A stretch of DNA of 64,000 bases from Mordavella massiliensis. Lineage in GTDB: Bacteria; Bacillota; Clostridia; Lachnospirales; Lachnospiraceae. The position numbers and the translations under genes are program-made. Numbering within the stretch: position 1 is the first letter of the stretch; each line of letters opens with the position of its first letter. This document shows, piece after piece, positions 44,250 through 52,896 of the stretch. The stretch spans positions 1 through 64,000 of the forward strand of contig NZ_JACJKS010000004.1 of assembly GCF_016901695.1 (NCBI RefSeq). The letters are read 5' to 3'. Under the pieces are notes generated by a model that worked only from the letters and a program-made list of their open reading frames with translations, was not told the DNA's origin and did no database searches.

Positions 44250-45734
44250 ATGAACAACATGCCAGAAGTAAAAATCGGAGTTGTAGCTGTAAGCCGTGAC
44301 TGCTTCCCGGAGAGCTTATCCGTGACGAGAAGACAGAACCTGATGAAGGCCTACACAGAGAAGTACGGCGCAGAGGGCATCTACGAGTGCCCGATCTGCA
44401 TCGTAGAGAGCGAGATCCACATGGTACAGGCTCTCGAGGACATCAAGAAGGCCGGCTGCAACGCGCTGTGCGTATACCTTGGAAACTTCGGACCGGAGAT
44501 CTCCGAGACACTGCTCGCAAAGCACTTTGACGGACCGAAGATGTTCATCGCTGCCGCAGAGGAATCCGGCAACGATCTGCTGGACGGCAGAGGAGACGCG
44601 TACTGCGGTATGCTCAACGCCAGCTACAACCTGAAGCTGCGCAATGTGGGCGCTTACATCCCGGAGTATCCGGTAGGCGACGCAGAGGACTGCGCGGACA
44701 TGATCCACGAGTTCATCCCGATCGCAAAAGCGATCGAGGGCCTGAACAACTTAAAGATCATCTCCTTCGGTCCCCGTCCGCTCAACTTCCTGGCCTGCAA
44801 CGCACCGATCAAGCAGCTCTACAACATCGGCGTTGAGATCGAGGAGAACTCTGAGCTCGACCTGTTTGAGGCGTTCAACAAGCATGCGGGCGACGAGAGG
44901 ATCCCGGCGCTTGTAAAAGAGATGGAGGAGGAGCTCGGCGCAGGCAACAAGAAGCCTGAGATCCTTTCCAAGCTGGCGCAGTACGAGCTGACATTAAAAG
45001 ACTGGGTGGAGGAGCACAGAGGCTACAGAAAGTACGTTGCCATCGCAGGCAAGTGCTGGCCGGCTTTCCAGACACAGTTCGGCTTCGTTCCCTGCTATGT
45101 GAACAGCCGTCTGACAGCCCAGGGCATCCCGGTATCCTGCGAGGTAGATATCTACGGCGCACTCAGCGAGTTCATCGGAACCGTTGTGAGCGGCGATACG
45201 GTAACCCTGCTCGACATCAACAACAGCGTGCCGAAGGATATGTACAATGCGGACATCAAGGGCAGGTACGACTACACGCTGCAGGATGTATTCATGGGCT
45301 TCCACTGCGGAAATACGGCATCTTCCAAGCTGTCCTTCTGCGAGATGAAGTACCAGAAGATCATGGCGAGAACGCTGCCTGAGGAAGTGACACAGGGAAC
45401 GCTGGAGGGCGATATCGTTCCCGGCGACATCACCTTCTTCCGTCTGCAGAGCACAGCCGACAATATCCTGCGCGCTTACATCGCACACGGCGAGGTACTC
45501 CCGGTTGCATCCAGATCCTTCGGAGCTATCGGCGTGTTCGCCATCCCGGAGATGGGACGCTTCTACCGCCACGTGCTGATCGAGGGCGGCTATCCGCATC
45601 ACGGGGCCGTTGCCTTCGGACATCACGGCAAGGCGCTGTTCGAGGTGTTCAAGTACATCGGCGTACCGGTGGACGAGATCGGCTACAACCAGCCGGCAGG
45701 CGTTCGGTATCCGACAGAGAATCCCTGGAGATAA
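44250..45734 (+). CDS. L-fucose/L-arabinose isomerase family protein
   Basis: A 494-aa sugar isomerase of the FucI/AraA fold: the N-terminal NAD-like domain opens KIGVVAVSRDCFPESLSVTRRQ, and the C-terminal part has FHCGNTASSKL, a Glu/His-rich metal region, and GGYPHHGAVAFGHHGKALFE. It converts an aldose to a ketose. Its partner, the kinase downstream, is a xylulokinase, and the sensor/importer genes look xylose-specific, so the substrate may be D-xylose (or a related pentose such as L-arabinose or D-arabinose) rather than fucose. Codons are those of a strongly expressed gene. Strong AAGGAGG before the ATG. Confidence 0.85.
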   Translation: MNNMPEVKIGVVAVSRDCFPESLSVTRRQNLMKAYTEKYGAEGIYECPICIVESEIHMVQALEDIKKAGCNALCVYLGNFGPEISETLLAKHFDGPKMFIAAAEESGNDLLDGRGDAYCGMLNASYNLKLRNVGAYIPEYPVGDAEDCADMIHEFIPIAKAIEGLNNLKIISFGPRPLNFLACNAPIKQLYNIGVEIEENSELDLFEAFNKHAGDERIPALVKEMEEELGAGNKKPEILSKLAQYELTLKDWVEEHRGYRKYVAIAGKCWPAFQTQFGFVPCYVNSRLTAQGIPVSCEVDIYGALSEFIGTVVSGDTVTLLDINNSVPKDMYNADIKGRYDYTLQDVFMGFHCGNTASSKLSFCEMKYQKIMARTLPEEVTQGTLEGDIVPGDITFFRLQSTADNILRAYIAHGEVLPVASRSFGAIGVFAIPEMGRFYRHVLIEGGYPHHGAVAFGHHGKALFEVFKYIGVPVDEIGYNQPAGVRYPTENPWR

Positions 45735-45756
45735 GCTGACACAGACATACAAAAAG

Positions 45757-45791
45757 GGGCGGGGAGAGAGTGTGCTCCCTGCCCTGTTTTT
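45757..45791 (+). terminator. Attenuator-like hairpin before the xylulokinase gene
   Basis: Stem GGGCGGGGAG (45757-45766) / CTCCCTGCCC (45775-45784), 9 of 10 pairs, followed by six T-rich bases that merge into the kinase ribosome site TAGGAGGT. Within the operon this would lower kinase relative to isomerase. Confidence 0.75.
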
Positions 45792-45802
45792 AGGAGGTAC
45801 AT

Positions 45803-47260
45803 ATGTTATATATCGGTGTGGATCTCGGCACATCAGCGGTGAAGCTGCTCCTGATGGACGAGACAGGTGACATAAAAAATATCGTCTCAAAGGAATATCC
45901 TTTGTTTTTCCCGCACCCGGGCTGGTCTGAGCAGAATCCGGAGGACTGGTTTGAGAAGTCCATGGAGGGCATCTGCGACCTGACGGAGGGCTTTGACAAA
46001 AGCCAGGTGGCGGGCATCAGCTTCGGCGGACAGATGCACGGCCTGGTGGCCCTGGACGGGGACGACCAGGTGATCCGTCCCGCCATCCTCTGGAACGACG
46101 GGCGTACCGGCGAGGAGACAGACTACCTGAACGAGGTGATCGGCAAGGACAAGCTGTCCCAGTATACGGCCAACATTGCGTTCGCCGGGTTTACAGCTCC
46201 CAAGATCCTCTGGATGAAGAAGAACGAGCCGGAGAATTTTGCAAAGATCACAAAGATCATGCTGCCCAAGGACTACCTGGCCTACCGGCTGTCCGGATCC
46301 TTCTGCACGGACGTGTCGGACGCCTCCGGCATGCTCCTCATGGATGTGAAGAACCGCTGCTGGTCAAAGGAGATGCTGGACATCTGCGGCATCACGGAAG
46401 AGATGCTCCCCACGCTCTATGAGAGCTACGAGGTGGTCGGAACCCTGAGAGAGGATGTGGCCGCCCGGCTCGGCCTCTCCGCAGACGTGAAAGTCATCGC
46501 GGGCGCGGGGGACAACGCGGCGGCAGCCGTGGGAACCGGCACAGTCGGGGACGGCATGTGCAACATTTCCCTGGGTACATCCGGCACGATCTTCATCTCC
46601 AGCGAGCACTTCGGCGTGGATGAGCACAATGCGCTCCACTCCTTCGCCCATGCGGACGGCAACTACCACCTGATGGGGTGCATGCTGAGCGCTGCCTCCT
46701 GCAACAAGTGGTGGATGGAGGAGATCCTGAAGACAAAAGATTTCGGGAAAGAGCAGGAGGGCATCACCAAACTGGGTGAGAACAATGTGTTCTACCTTCC
46801 CTATCTCATGGGAGAGAGATCGCCCCACAACAATCCGGACGCGAGAGCCATGTTCATCGGCATGTCCATGGATACAACCCGGGAAGATATGACGCAGGCA
46901 GTGCTGGAGGGCGTTGCCTTTGGCCTTCGTGACTCCCTGGAAGTGGCGAGGAGCCTCGGCATCCGGATCGAGCGCACGAAGATCTGCGGCGGCGGCGCGA
47001 AGAGCCCGCTCTGGAAGAAGATCATCGCCAATGTCATGAACCTGAAGGTGGATGTGATCGAGAGCGAGGAGGGCCCGGCCCTGGGCGGCGCCATGCTGGC
47101 GGCTGTGGGCTGCGGCGAGTACCCGGATGTAAAGACCATCGCGCAGAAGATCGTGAAGGTGATCGACACGGTGGAGCCGGAGGAGGAGCTGGTAAAGAAG
47201 TACGAGGAGAAGTACCAGAAGTTCCGCCGGATCTATCCGACCGTGAAGTGTCTGTACTAA
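45803..47260 (+). CDS. xylB: Xylulokinase
   Basis: A 485-aa FGGY-family kinase making D-xylulose 5-phosphate for the pentose phosphate pathway. The N-terminal MLYIGVDLGTSAVKLLLMDE is the ATP-binding beta hairpin; GISFGGQMHGLVALD is the xylulokinase substrate motif; the catalytic Asp237 lies in VIAGAGDNAAAAVG; LGTSGTIF and CGGGAKSPLW complete the ATPase core. Closest in pattern to XylB rather than to fuculokinase or ribulokinase. AGGAGG lies 7 nt before the ATG. Confidence 0.92.
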   Translation: MLYIGVDLGTSAVKLLLMDETGDIKNIVSKEYPLFFPHPGWSEQNPEDWFEKSMEGICDLTEGFDKSQVAGISFGGQMHGLVALDGDDQVIRPAILWNDGRTGEETDYLNEVIGKDKLSQYTANIAFAGFTAPKILWMKKNEPENFAKITKIMLPKDYLAYRLSGSFCTDVSDASGMLLMDVKNRCWSKEMLDICGITEEMLPTLYESYEVVGTLREDVAARLGLSADVKVIAGAGDNAAAAVGTGTVGDGMCNISLGTSGTIFISSEHFGVDEHNALHSFAHADGNYHLMGCMLSAASCNKWWMEEILKTKDFGKEQEGITKLGENNVFYLPYLMGERSPHNNPDARAMFIGMSMDTTREDMTQAVLEGVAFGLRDSLEVARSLGIRIERTKICGGGAKSPLWKKIIANVMNLKVDVIESEEGPALGGAMLAAVGCGEYPDVKTIAQKIVKVIDTVEPEEELVKKYEEKYQKFRRIYPTVKCLY

Positions 47261-47280
47261 GAAAACAGAAACGCGTGCAC

Positions 47281-47319
47281 AGGAGGAAGGCAAGTATAAG
47301 GAAAGCCTTCCTCCTTTTT
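47281..47319 (+). terminator. Terminator after xylB
   Basis: An 11-bp stem AGGAGGAAGGC (47281-47291) / GCCTTCCTCCT (47305-47315) followed by a T-run. Confidence 0.9.
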
Positions 47320-47328
47320 GTTCTGCGC

Positions 47329-47357
47329 TTGTTATCTTTGGCAAAACCGATTATAAT
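47329..47357 (+). promoter_or_regulatory. Promoter of the phospholipase C-like gene
   Basis: TTGTTA (47329-47334), 17-nt spacer, TATAAT (47352-47357), 42 bp before the start codon. Confidence 0.65.
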
Positions 47358-47398
47358 AATAGGGACGCAAAAAAGAAACAGACAAAGGAGGCAGCGAC

Positions 47399-48190
47399 AT
47401 GCCGGCATTTTACGCACATGACCGTTTCGGGCGCAAGGTATATGCCCGCCTGGACGGGGAGGTCAAACAGACGATCGAGCAGCACAGCAGTCAGTTCCGG
47501 ATCGGCCTGCAGGGTCCGGATCTCTTTTTCTTTTACAGGCCCTGGAAGGCGAACCGGGTCTCCAGGTACGGGAACCATCTCCATGAGATATCCGCGGCGC
47601 CCTTTTTCAGGCATGCGGCGGGCGTCGTCAGGAAGAAGGGAAGGACAGGCCCGGAGTACGCGTATCTGCTGGGCTTTGTGTGCCATTTCATCCTGGATGG
47701 CGAGTGCCATCCCTTCGTGGATGCCTATATCCGCAGGAGCGGCGTGCAGCATCTGGAGATCGAGGAGGAATTTGAGAAGCTTCTCCTCCGGATGGACGGG
47801 AAGGATCCCTTTGCCTATCCGCTGGCGGAGCTGATCCCCGCGGATCCGGAGACGGCGGAGGCGGTCGCCCCGTTTTACGCGCATATGGAGCCGGAGACCG
47901 TGCTGCGCGCCTTAAAAGACATGCGGCTTGTCAAGCGGTTCTTCACGGCGCCGGGACGGCTGAAGCATGATGCGATCAACACCGGGCTGAAGGTGACGGG
48001 AAAGTACCCGTATATGAAAGGGCTGATGAACCAGCACAGGGACAACCTGCGCTGCCGCAGGAGCAACCGGGAACTGCTGCGCCGGTTTGACGGAGCGGTG
48101 GATCTGGCAGTGAAGATGATCGGAAGTCTGGATGAGACGATCCGCACGGGAAAGGAGCTGGAGAAACGTTTTGACAGGACATTCGAATAA
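47399..48190 (+). CDS. Zinc-dependent phospholipase C family protein
   Basis: A 263-aa protein of the Zn_dep_PLPC family (PF00882). The family opening MPAFYAHDRFGRKVY, the QGPDLFFFY segment and the FVCHFILDGECHPFVDAYI helix carry histidines and aspartates suited to binding metal. No signal peptide is seen, so unlike secreted clostridial phospholipase C it is probably cytoplasmic and its substrate is unknown. The gene end overlaps the start of the nuclease gene by 20 bp. Confidence 0.82.
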   Translation: MPAFYAHDRFGRKVYARLDGEVKQTIEQHSSQFRIGLQGPDLFFFYRPWKANRVSRYGNHLHEISAAPFFRHAAGVVRKKGRTGPEYAYLLGFVCHFILDGECHPFVDAYIRRSGVQHLEIEEEFEKLLLRMDGKDPFAYPLAELIPADPETAEAVAPFYAHMEPETVLRALKDMRLVKRFFTAPGRLKHDAINTGLKVTGKYPYMKGLMNQHRDNLRCRRSNRELLRRFDGAVDLAVKMIGSLDETIRTGKELEKRFDRTFE

Positions 48191-49118
48191 AAAGACAGGC
48201 GGAAACCGAAGCAGGGCGGTCGGTGTATCCATTCTGGCACTGGCGGCTTTTCTTCTCACATCCTGTCAGGGGGCAGGCGCAGACGTCTTATTTGGCGGGA
48301 CAGCCGGCCAGGCTTCCGTCTCAGAGGCGGAGCTGGCGCTGGGGGAGATCCCGGAGTATGACGGGGAGCCCTATGTGGAAGTGGAGGACGGGGAGCCGGA
48401 TTTCGAGGAAGATGAGCTTACCGGGGATGCCTATGAGTCCTACAGCGAGCTGGACGGTCTGGGGCGGTGCCAGGAGGCCAAAGCCTGCGTGGGCCTGGAG
48501 ACCATGCCGGATGAGGAGCGGGGCAATATCAGCGAAGTAAAGCCCACGGGCTGGCAGTCTGTGGAGTATGACCAGGTGGACGGCGGACATCTCTACAACC
48601 GGTGCCATCTCATCGGCTTCCAGCTCACCGGCGAGAATGCCAACGAGAGAAACCTGATCACCGGGACGAGATACATGAACACAGAGGGGATGCTGCCCTT
48701 TGAGAACGAGGTGGCCGACTATGTGAAGGAGACGGGCAACCATGTGCTCTACCAGGTGACCCCGGTCTTTGAGGGCGACAACCTGGTGGCATCCGGCGTG
48801 TGGATGGAAGCGGAGTCAGTGGAAGACGGCGGACGGGGCGTCTCGTTCAACGTGTATGTGTTCAACATCCAGCCGGGCATTGAGATTGATTACTCGCAGG
48901 GAAACAGTTGGGAGATCGAAGGCGGGGAGACCTACGCCGAGTGGGTGGACGACGGGGAGGAGCACACCTACATCCTCAACACGAACACGAAGAAATTCCA
49001 CGATCCGGACTGCAGCGGCGCTGCGGATATCAAGCCGGACAATAAGGAGACCTATACCGGGAGCAGGCAGGCGCTGCTCGAGGACGGATATGAGCCGTGC
49101 GGAAGCTGCGATCCGTAA
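48171..49118 (+). CDS. Secreted DNA/RNA non-specific endonuclease lipoprotein
   Basis: About 315 aa. From the TTG at 48171 (GGAG at 48160-48163) the protein begins with a basic stretch and a lipoprotein signal (VSILALAAFLLTSC), consistent with surface anchoring. The nuclease core reads VDGGHLYNRCHLIGFQLTGENANERNLITGT, the beta-beta-alpha metal His motif in the D-G-G-H form found in EndA/DNA-entry nucleases. The C-terminal ~60 residues (YILNTNTKKFHDPDCSGA ... GYEPCGSCDP) form a small Cys/His domain, like the metal-binding tail often fused to secreted nucleases. Role: degrading external DNA for food or entry. The start codon is uncertain. Confidence 0.85.
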   Translation: MTGHSNKKTGGNRSRAVGVSILALAAFLLTSCQGAGADVLFGGTAGQASVSEAELALGEIPEYDGEPYVEVEDGEPDFEEDELTGDAYESYSELDGLGRCQEAKACVGLETMPDEERGNISEVKPTGWQSVEYDQVDGGHLYNRCHLIGFQLTGENANERNLITGTRYMNTEGMLPFENEVADYVKETGNHVLYQVTPVFEGDNLVASGVWMEAESVEDGGRGVSFNVYVFNIQPGIEIDYSQGNSWEIEGGETYAEWVDDGEEHTYILNTNTKKFHDPDCSGAADIKPDNKETYTGSRQALLEDGYEPCGSCDP

Positions 49119-49134
49119 AAATTCATAAAAGGGC

Positions 49135-49162
49135 TTGTGTTATTTATAATAGGTGTTATAAT
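49135..49162 (+). promoter_or_regulatory. Promoter of the L25 gene
   Basis: TTGTGT (49135-49140), 16-nt spacer and an extended -10 TGTTATAAT (49154-49162), leaving a leader of about 85 nt. Confidence 0.7.
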
Positions 49163-49254
49163 ATACGTGTAACAAAAAGACATACTTAACTGACCTCTTT
49201 GTTTTGCAAAGTTGAAGGCTGCTAAGCATTATCAGATTTTGGAGGAAAAGATAA

Positions 49255-49842
49255 ATGACTACTTTGAAAGCTGAAAAGCGTAACATGCAGACAAAAGCTA
49301 AGAAACTCAGGAGAGAAGGATTTGTTACCGGCAATGTATTCGGCAGGGAGATGAAGGAGTCCATGCCGATCCAGATAGCAAAGACCGATGCGGAGCGCCT
49401 CATCAAGTCCCACGGCAAGGGAAGCCAGATCATGCTGGACGTGGACGGACAGATGATGGACGTCCTGGTGAAGGAGATCGATCTGAGCCCGCTCAAGACA
49501 GAGATCTATGAGATCGATTTCCAGGCGCTTGTAAAGGGCGAGAAGGTGCACTCCGTGGCAGAGGTCATCCTGCTGAACCACGAGAAGGTGAACACCGGAC
49601 TTGTGAACCAGATGCTTCACGAGATCGCATTCAAGGCGGAACCGTCCGCGCTGGTGGAGAAGATCGAGATCGACGTGGGAGACATGAAGCTCGGCGACTC
49701 CATCCAGGTGAAGGATCTGGATATCGCGAAGAACAAGGACATTGACCTTGTCACCAACCCGGAGGCGACGGTTGTCTCCATTACGGAGATCCACAACCAG
49801 CCTGTCGGCGATGAGGAGACAGAGGAAGAGACGGAAGCATAG
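49255..49842 (+). CDS. rplY: 50S ribosomal protein L25 / general stress protein Ctc
   Basis: A 195-aa TL5/Ctc-type L25 that binds 5S rRNA. N-terminal L25 domain (LKAEKRNMQTKAKKLRREGFVTGNVFG, then a beta barrel to about residue 90) plus the C-terminal Ctc extension (VEKIEIDVGDMKLGDSIQVKDL), ending in an acidic tail. Monocistronic with a strong promoter and terminator. Confidence 0.92.
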   Translation: MTTLKAEKRNMQTKAKKLRREGFVTGNVFGREMKESMPIQIAKTDAERLIKSHGKGSQIMLDVDGQMMDVLVKEIDLSPLKTEIYEIDFQALVKGEKVHSVAEVILLNHEKVNTGLVNQMLHEIAFKAEPSALVEKIEIDVGDMKLGDSIQVKDLDIAKNKDIDLVTNPEATVVSITEIHNQPVGDEETEEETEA

Positions 49843-49859
49843 AACACAGACAGAGCGCG

Positions 49860-49892
49860 GAAAGGCCGTTCCCGGTAAGGGGGCGGCCTTTC
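49860..49892 (+). terminator. Terminator after rplY
   Basis: Stem GAAAGGCCG (49860-49868) / CGGCCTTTC (49884-49892) with modest T content. Confidence 0.65.
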
Positions 49893-49909
49893 TGGCTGCA
49901 TGTCCCTCC

Positions 49910-49938
49910 TTGTATGTGCCGGGCAAACAGGATATAAT
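49910..49938 (+). promoter_or_regulatory. Promoter of the LarA-like gene
   Basis: TTGTAT (49910-49915), 17-nt spacer, TATAAT (49933-49938), 30 bp before the start codon. Confidence 0.75.
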
Positions 49939-49968
49939 GCAGTATAGAAGAAAGCGGGAGGTAGAGCT

Positions 49969-51240
49969 ATGTTTCCGAAGATGATACGGATCCACAATCA
50001 CGGCTACAACCGGGAGAGGATCGGGGATGTACAGCAGGCATACAAGGAGAGCTGGGACAGCCTGGGGCTGGATCCGGGGAAAATGAAAGGAAAGAAGATC
50101 GGGATCGCCGTGGGCAGCCGCGGGATCGACCAGATCCAGGCGATCGTGCGCATGACTGTCGGGAAGGTGAAAGAGGCAGGCGGGGAGCCGTATATCTTCG
50201 CCGCCATGGGGTCCCACGGCGGCGGCACGGCGCAGGGGCAGCAGGAAGTGCTTGCGTCCCTCGGCATCACGCAGGAGGAGGTGGGCGCGCCGGTTCTGTG
50301 CAGCGGGGAGACGAAGCTGTGGGGCTGGACGGGACCTCACGGGTATCCGGTGTACGGCAGCGTGCTCTGCGACCAGTTCGACGCCTTTGTGCTGATCAAC
50401 CGGGTCAAGATGCACACGGATTTTGAAGATGTCACGGAGAGCGGCGTCCTGAAGCTGATGGCCATCGGCATCGGCGGCCCGGCTGGATGCCAGAACGTGC
50501 ACGCCCTGGCTCTGAAGGACGGGTACGGCACGGTCATCCGGGAGACGGCCGCCTTTATGATGGAGCACCTGCCGGTCCTCTTCGGCGTGCTTCTGACAGA
50601 GAACGCGGTGCACAGGCTGGACTGCATCTGCATGCGGGAGCCGGCGGATTTCCTGGAGACGGAGAAGGCGCTGCTGTCGAAAGTGAAGCAGGGCAGGATG
50701 AAGCTGCCGGCAGAGCAGATCGACGTGCTCATCGTAGACGAGATGGGGAAGGATATCTCCGGATCTGGTATGGACACCAAGGTGATCGGACGGGTCTGTG
50801 TGACGGGGCAGGCGGAGCCGGCATCCCCGCAGATCACGCGCATTGCAGTGCTCGGCCTGACAGAGGGGTCCCACGGGAATGCCATCGGGATCGGGCTGGC
50901 GGACTTTACGACAAAAGATGTGCTGGAGCAGACAGACTTTGCCGCTACAGCGAAGAACGCCGTGGCCTCCATGGCGCCGGCGCAGGGGAAATTCCCCTGC
51001 GTGCTCAGGACAGACCGGGACGCGCTGCAGGCGGCCCTCGACACGGCGGCCCTGGAGGATCCGGAGGCGGCCAGGGTCGTGCGGATCCGCAATACGAACC
51101 AGATCGCTGATCTCTATGTTTCTGCCGCGCTCTATGAGGAACTGCGGGGCAGCAGGGACATCGAGGCGCTGGGGGAGGCGGAGCCTCTCGCGTTCGACGA
51201 CAGGGGAAGACTTCTGCCCGGGCAGTACGGGCATGAATAA
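49969..51240 (+). CDS. LarA-like (DUF2088) protein, possible nickel-pincer isomerase
   Basis: A 423-aa protein resembling the lactate racemase LarA / DUF2088 superfamily. The N-terminal half has GIAVGSRGIDQIQAIV and FAAMGSHGGGTAQGQQEVL, the glycine/histidine loop of that family, and the second half has VDEMGKDISGSGMDTKVIG and LTEGSHGNAIGIGLAD. LarA uses a nickel-pincer nucleotide made by LarB, LarC and LarE; none of these is in the window. Homologues racemise or epimerise various 2-hydroxy acids and sugar acids; the substrate here is open. 20 bp before the PTS enzyme I gene, and probably cotranscribed. Confidence 0.7.
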   Translation: MFPKMIRIHNHGYNRERIGDVQQAYKESWDSLGLDPGKMKGKKIGIAVGSRGIDQIQAIVRMTVGKVKEAGGEPYIFAAMGSHGGGTAQGQQEVLASLGITQEEVGAPVLCSGETKLWGWTGPHGYPVYGSVLCDQFDAFVLINRVKMHTDFEDVTESGVLKLMAIGIGGPAGCQNVHALALKDGYGTVIRETAAFMMEHLPVLFGVLLTENAVHRLDCICMREPADFLETEKALLSKVKQGRMKLPAEQIDVLIVDEMGKDISGSGMDTKVIGRVCVTGQAEPASPQITRIAVLGLTEGSHGNAIGIGLADFTTKDVLEQTDFAATAKNAVASMAPAQGKFPCVLRTDRDALQAALDTAALEDPEAARVVRIRNTNQIADLYVSAALYEELRGSRDIEALGEAEPLAFDDRGRLLPGQYGHE

Positions 51241-51260
51241 AGTAAGAAGGTAAAGAGGCT

Positions 51261-52880
51261 ATGAAGATATACCAGGGAAAATCCGTTGTGGCGGGAACAG
51301 CCATCGGAACGATCCGTTTTTATTCACAGGACAGGCCGGCCATCTCTCCTGAAAAGACAGCAGATACAGCCGGCGAGACGGCCCGCTACGAGAGGGCAAA
51401 GGCGCAGGCCCTTAAGGAGCTGGAGGAACTCTGCGGGAAGACGGCCGGGGAAGCGGGGGAGGATGCCGCAGCCATCTTCCGGGGACACGGTATGATCCTG
51501 GCAGACGAGGAATTCAACGCTTCCATCCTGCAGCGGATCCGCGCCGGGAAGAGCAGCGCGGCGTATGCGGTATCCTCCGCGGCGGACCAGTTCTGCCGGA
51601 TGTTTGCGCAGATGGAGGATCCGTACCTGCGGGAGCGCGCCTCCGACGTCCGGGATGCGGCGCAGCGGGTGATCCGGATCCTGCAGGGCGGCATGTGCAG
51701 CGCGGTGCCGGGGGATGAACCGGTGATCCTGGCGGCAGTGGATCTGTCCCCAAGCGAGACCGTGCAGATGGACCGGGACAGGCTTCTCGGGTTTGTGACG
51801 GAGCTGGGATCCGACAGTTCCCACACGGCCATCCTCGCCCGCACCATGCGCATTCCCGCGCTCTGCGGCATCCCGGCCGGTGAGGAGCTGGACGGCAGGC
51901 CGGCTGTGCTGGACGGCGCCGGCGGCAAGCTGATCGTGGATCCGGATGAAGAGACTCTTGCAAAGTACCGGGCAAGGCAGGAGGAGGAGAGAAGACAGAG
52001 GGATCTTTTGGGGAAGCTGAAGGGTAAAAAGACCGTCACGGCGGACGGGACAGAGGTCTGCCTGTGCGCCAATATCGGAAGCGCGGCCGATGTGGACGCC
52101 GCGCTTGAAAATGACGCGGAAGGGATCGGCCTTTTCCGGAGCGAATTCCTCTATCTGGAAAAAGACAGGCTCCCCACGGAGGAAGAGCAGTTCCAGGTAT
52201 ACAGGCAGGTGGCGGAACGCATGCAGGGACGGCCGGTGGTGATCCGCACGCTGGATATCGGCGCGGACAAGCAGGCGGCGTATCTGAACCTGGCGCGGGA
52301 AGAGAATCCGGCAATGGGATACCGCGCCATCCGTATCTGTCTGGACCGCCCGGAGATCTTCCGGACACAACTGCGGGCTATCCTGCGGGCCGCTGCATAC
52401 GGCAGGATCGGCATCCTGTTTCCCATGGTCATCTCCGTGTGGGAGGTGCAGCAGGCAAAGAAATATGTGGAGGAGAGCCGGATGGAGCTGCGCCGCGCGG
52501 GCATTGCCTGTGGGGATGTGGAGCTGGGCGTCATGATCGAGACCCCGGCTGCGGTGATCCTTGGCGGACCGCTGGCAGAGGAAGTGGATTTCTTCAGTAT
52601 AGGCACGAATGATCTGACTCAGTACACACTGGCGATCGACCGCCGGAACGGGACGCTGGACCGCTTCTACGACGCCCGTCATCCGGCTGTGCTGGAGATG
52701 ATCCGCATGACGGTGGAGAACGGCCACAGAGGCGGCTGCCGGGTGGGCATCTGCGGAGAGCTTGCCGCAGACGTATCCCTCACAGAGACATTTCTGAAGA
52801 TGGGCGTGGACGAACTGTCTGTCGCGCCGGGCAGCGTACTTCCGGTCCGGGAGGCCGTCCGCAGGATTTCCTTGAAATAA
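51261..52880 (+). CDS. ptsI: Phosphoenolpyruvate-protein phosphotransferase (PTS enzyme I)
   Basis: A 539-aa enzyme I, which takes phosphate from PEP to HPr. The HPr-binding helical domain (about 1-145) is followed by the swivelling His domain with ELGSDSSHTAILAR (His188) and the PEP-binding TIM barrel (FRSEFLYLE, TLDIGADKQAAYLN, FSIGTNDLTQYTLAIDR, CRVGICGELAAD). The active histidine is in an unusual S-S-H context where GGRTSH is common, suggesting a divergent paralogue, but its length and motifs are complete. ptsH is not adjacent. Confidence 0.88.
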   Translation: MKIYQGKSVVAGTAIGTIRFYSQDRPAISPEKTADTAGETARYERAKAQALKELEELCGKTAGEAGEDAAAIFRGHGMILADEEFNASILQRIRAGKSSAAYAVSSAADQFCRMFAQMEDPYLRERASDVRDAAQRVIRILQGGMCSAVPGDEPVILAAVDLSPSETVQMDRDRLLGFVTELGSDSSHTAILARTMRIPALCGIPAGEELDGRPAVLDGAGGKLIVDPDEETLAKYRARQEEERRQRDLLGKLKGKKTVTADGTEVCLCANIGSAADVDAALENDAEGIGLFRSEFLYLEKDRLPTEEEQFQVYRQVAERMQGRPVVIRTLDIGADKQAAYLNLAREENPAMGYRAIRICLDRPEIFRTQLRAILRAAAYGRIGILFPMVISVWEVQQAKKYVEESRMELRRAGIACGDVELGVMIETPAAVILGGPLAEEVDFFSIGTNDLTQYTLAIDRRNGTLDRFYDARHPAVLEMIRMTVENGHRGGCRVGICGELAADVSLTETFLKMGVDELSVAPGSVLPVREAVRRISLK

Positions 52881-52896
52881 AAGAGAAGCGTTCTTC

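Noticed and set aside
44250-45734. Naming the isomerase fucI or araA
   Set aside because: Family membership is clear but the kinase and importer nearby are xylose-type, so a specific name would mislead.
49222-51234. A 670-aa open frame on the minus strand
   Set aside because: It crosses the L25 and LarA-like genes in antisense, spanning a promoter and terminator. No recognisable protein features.
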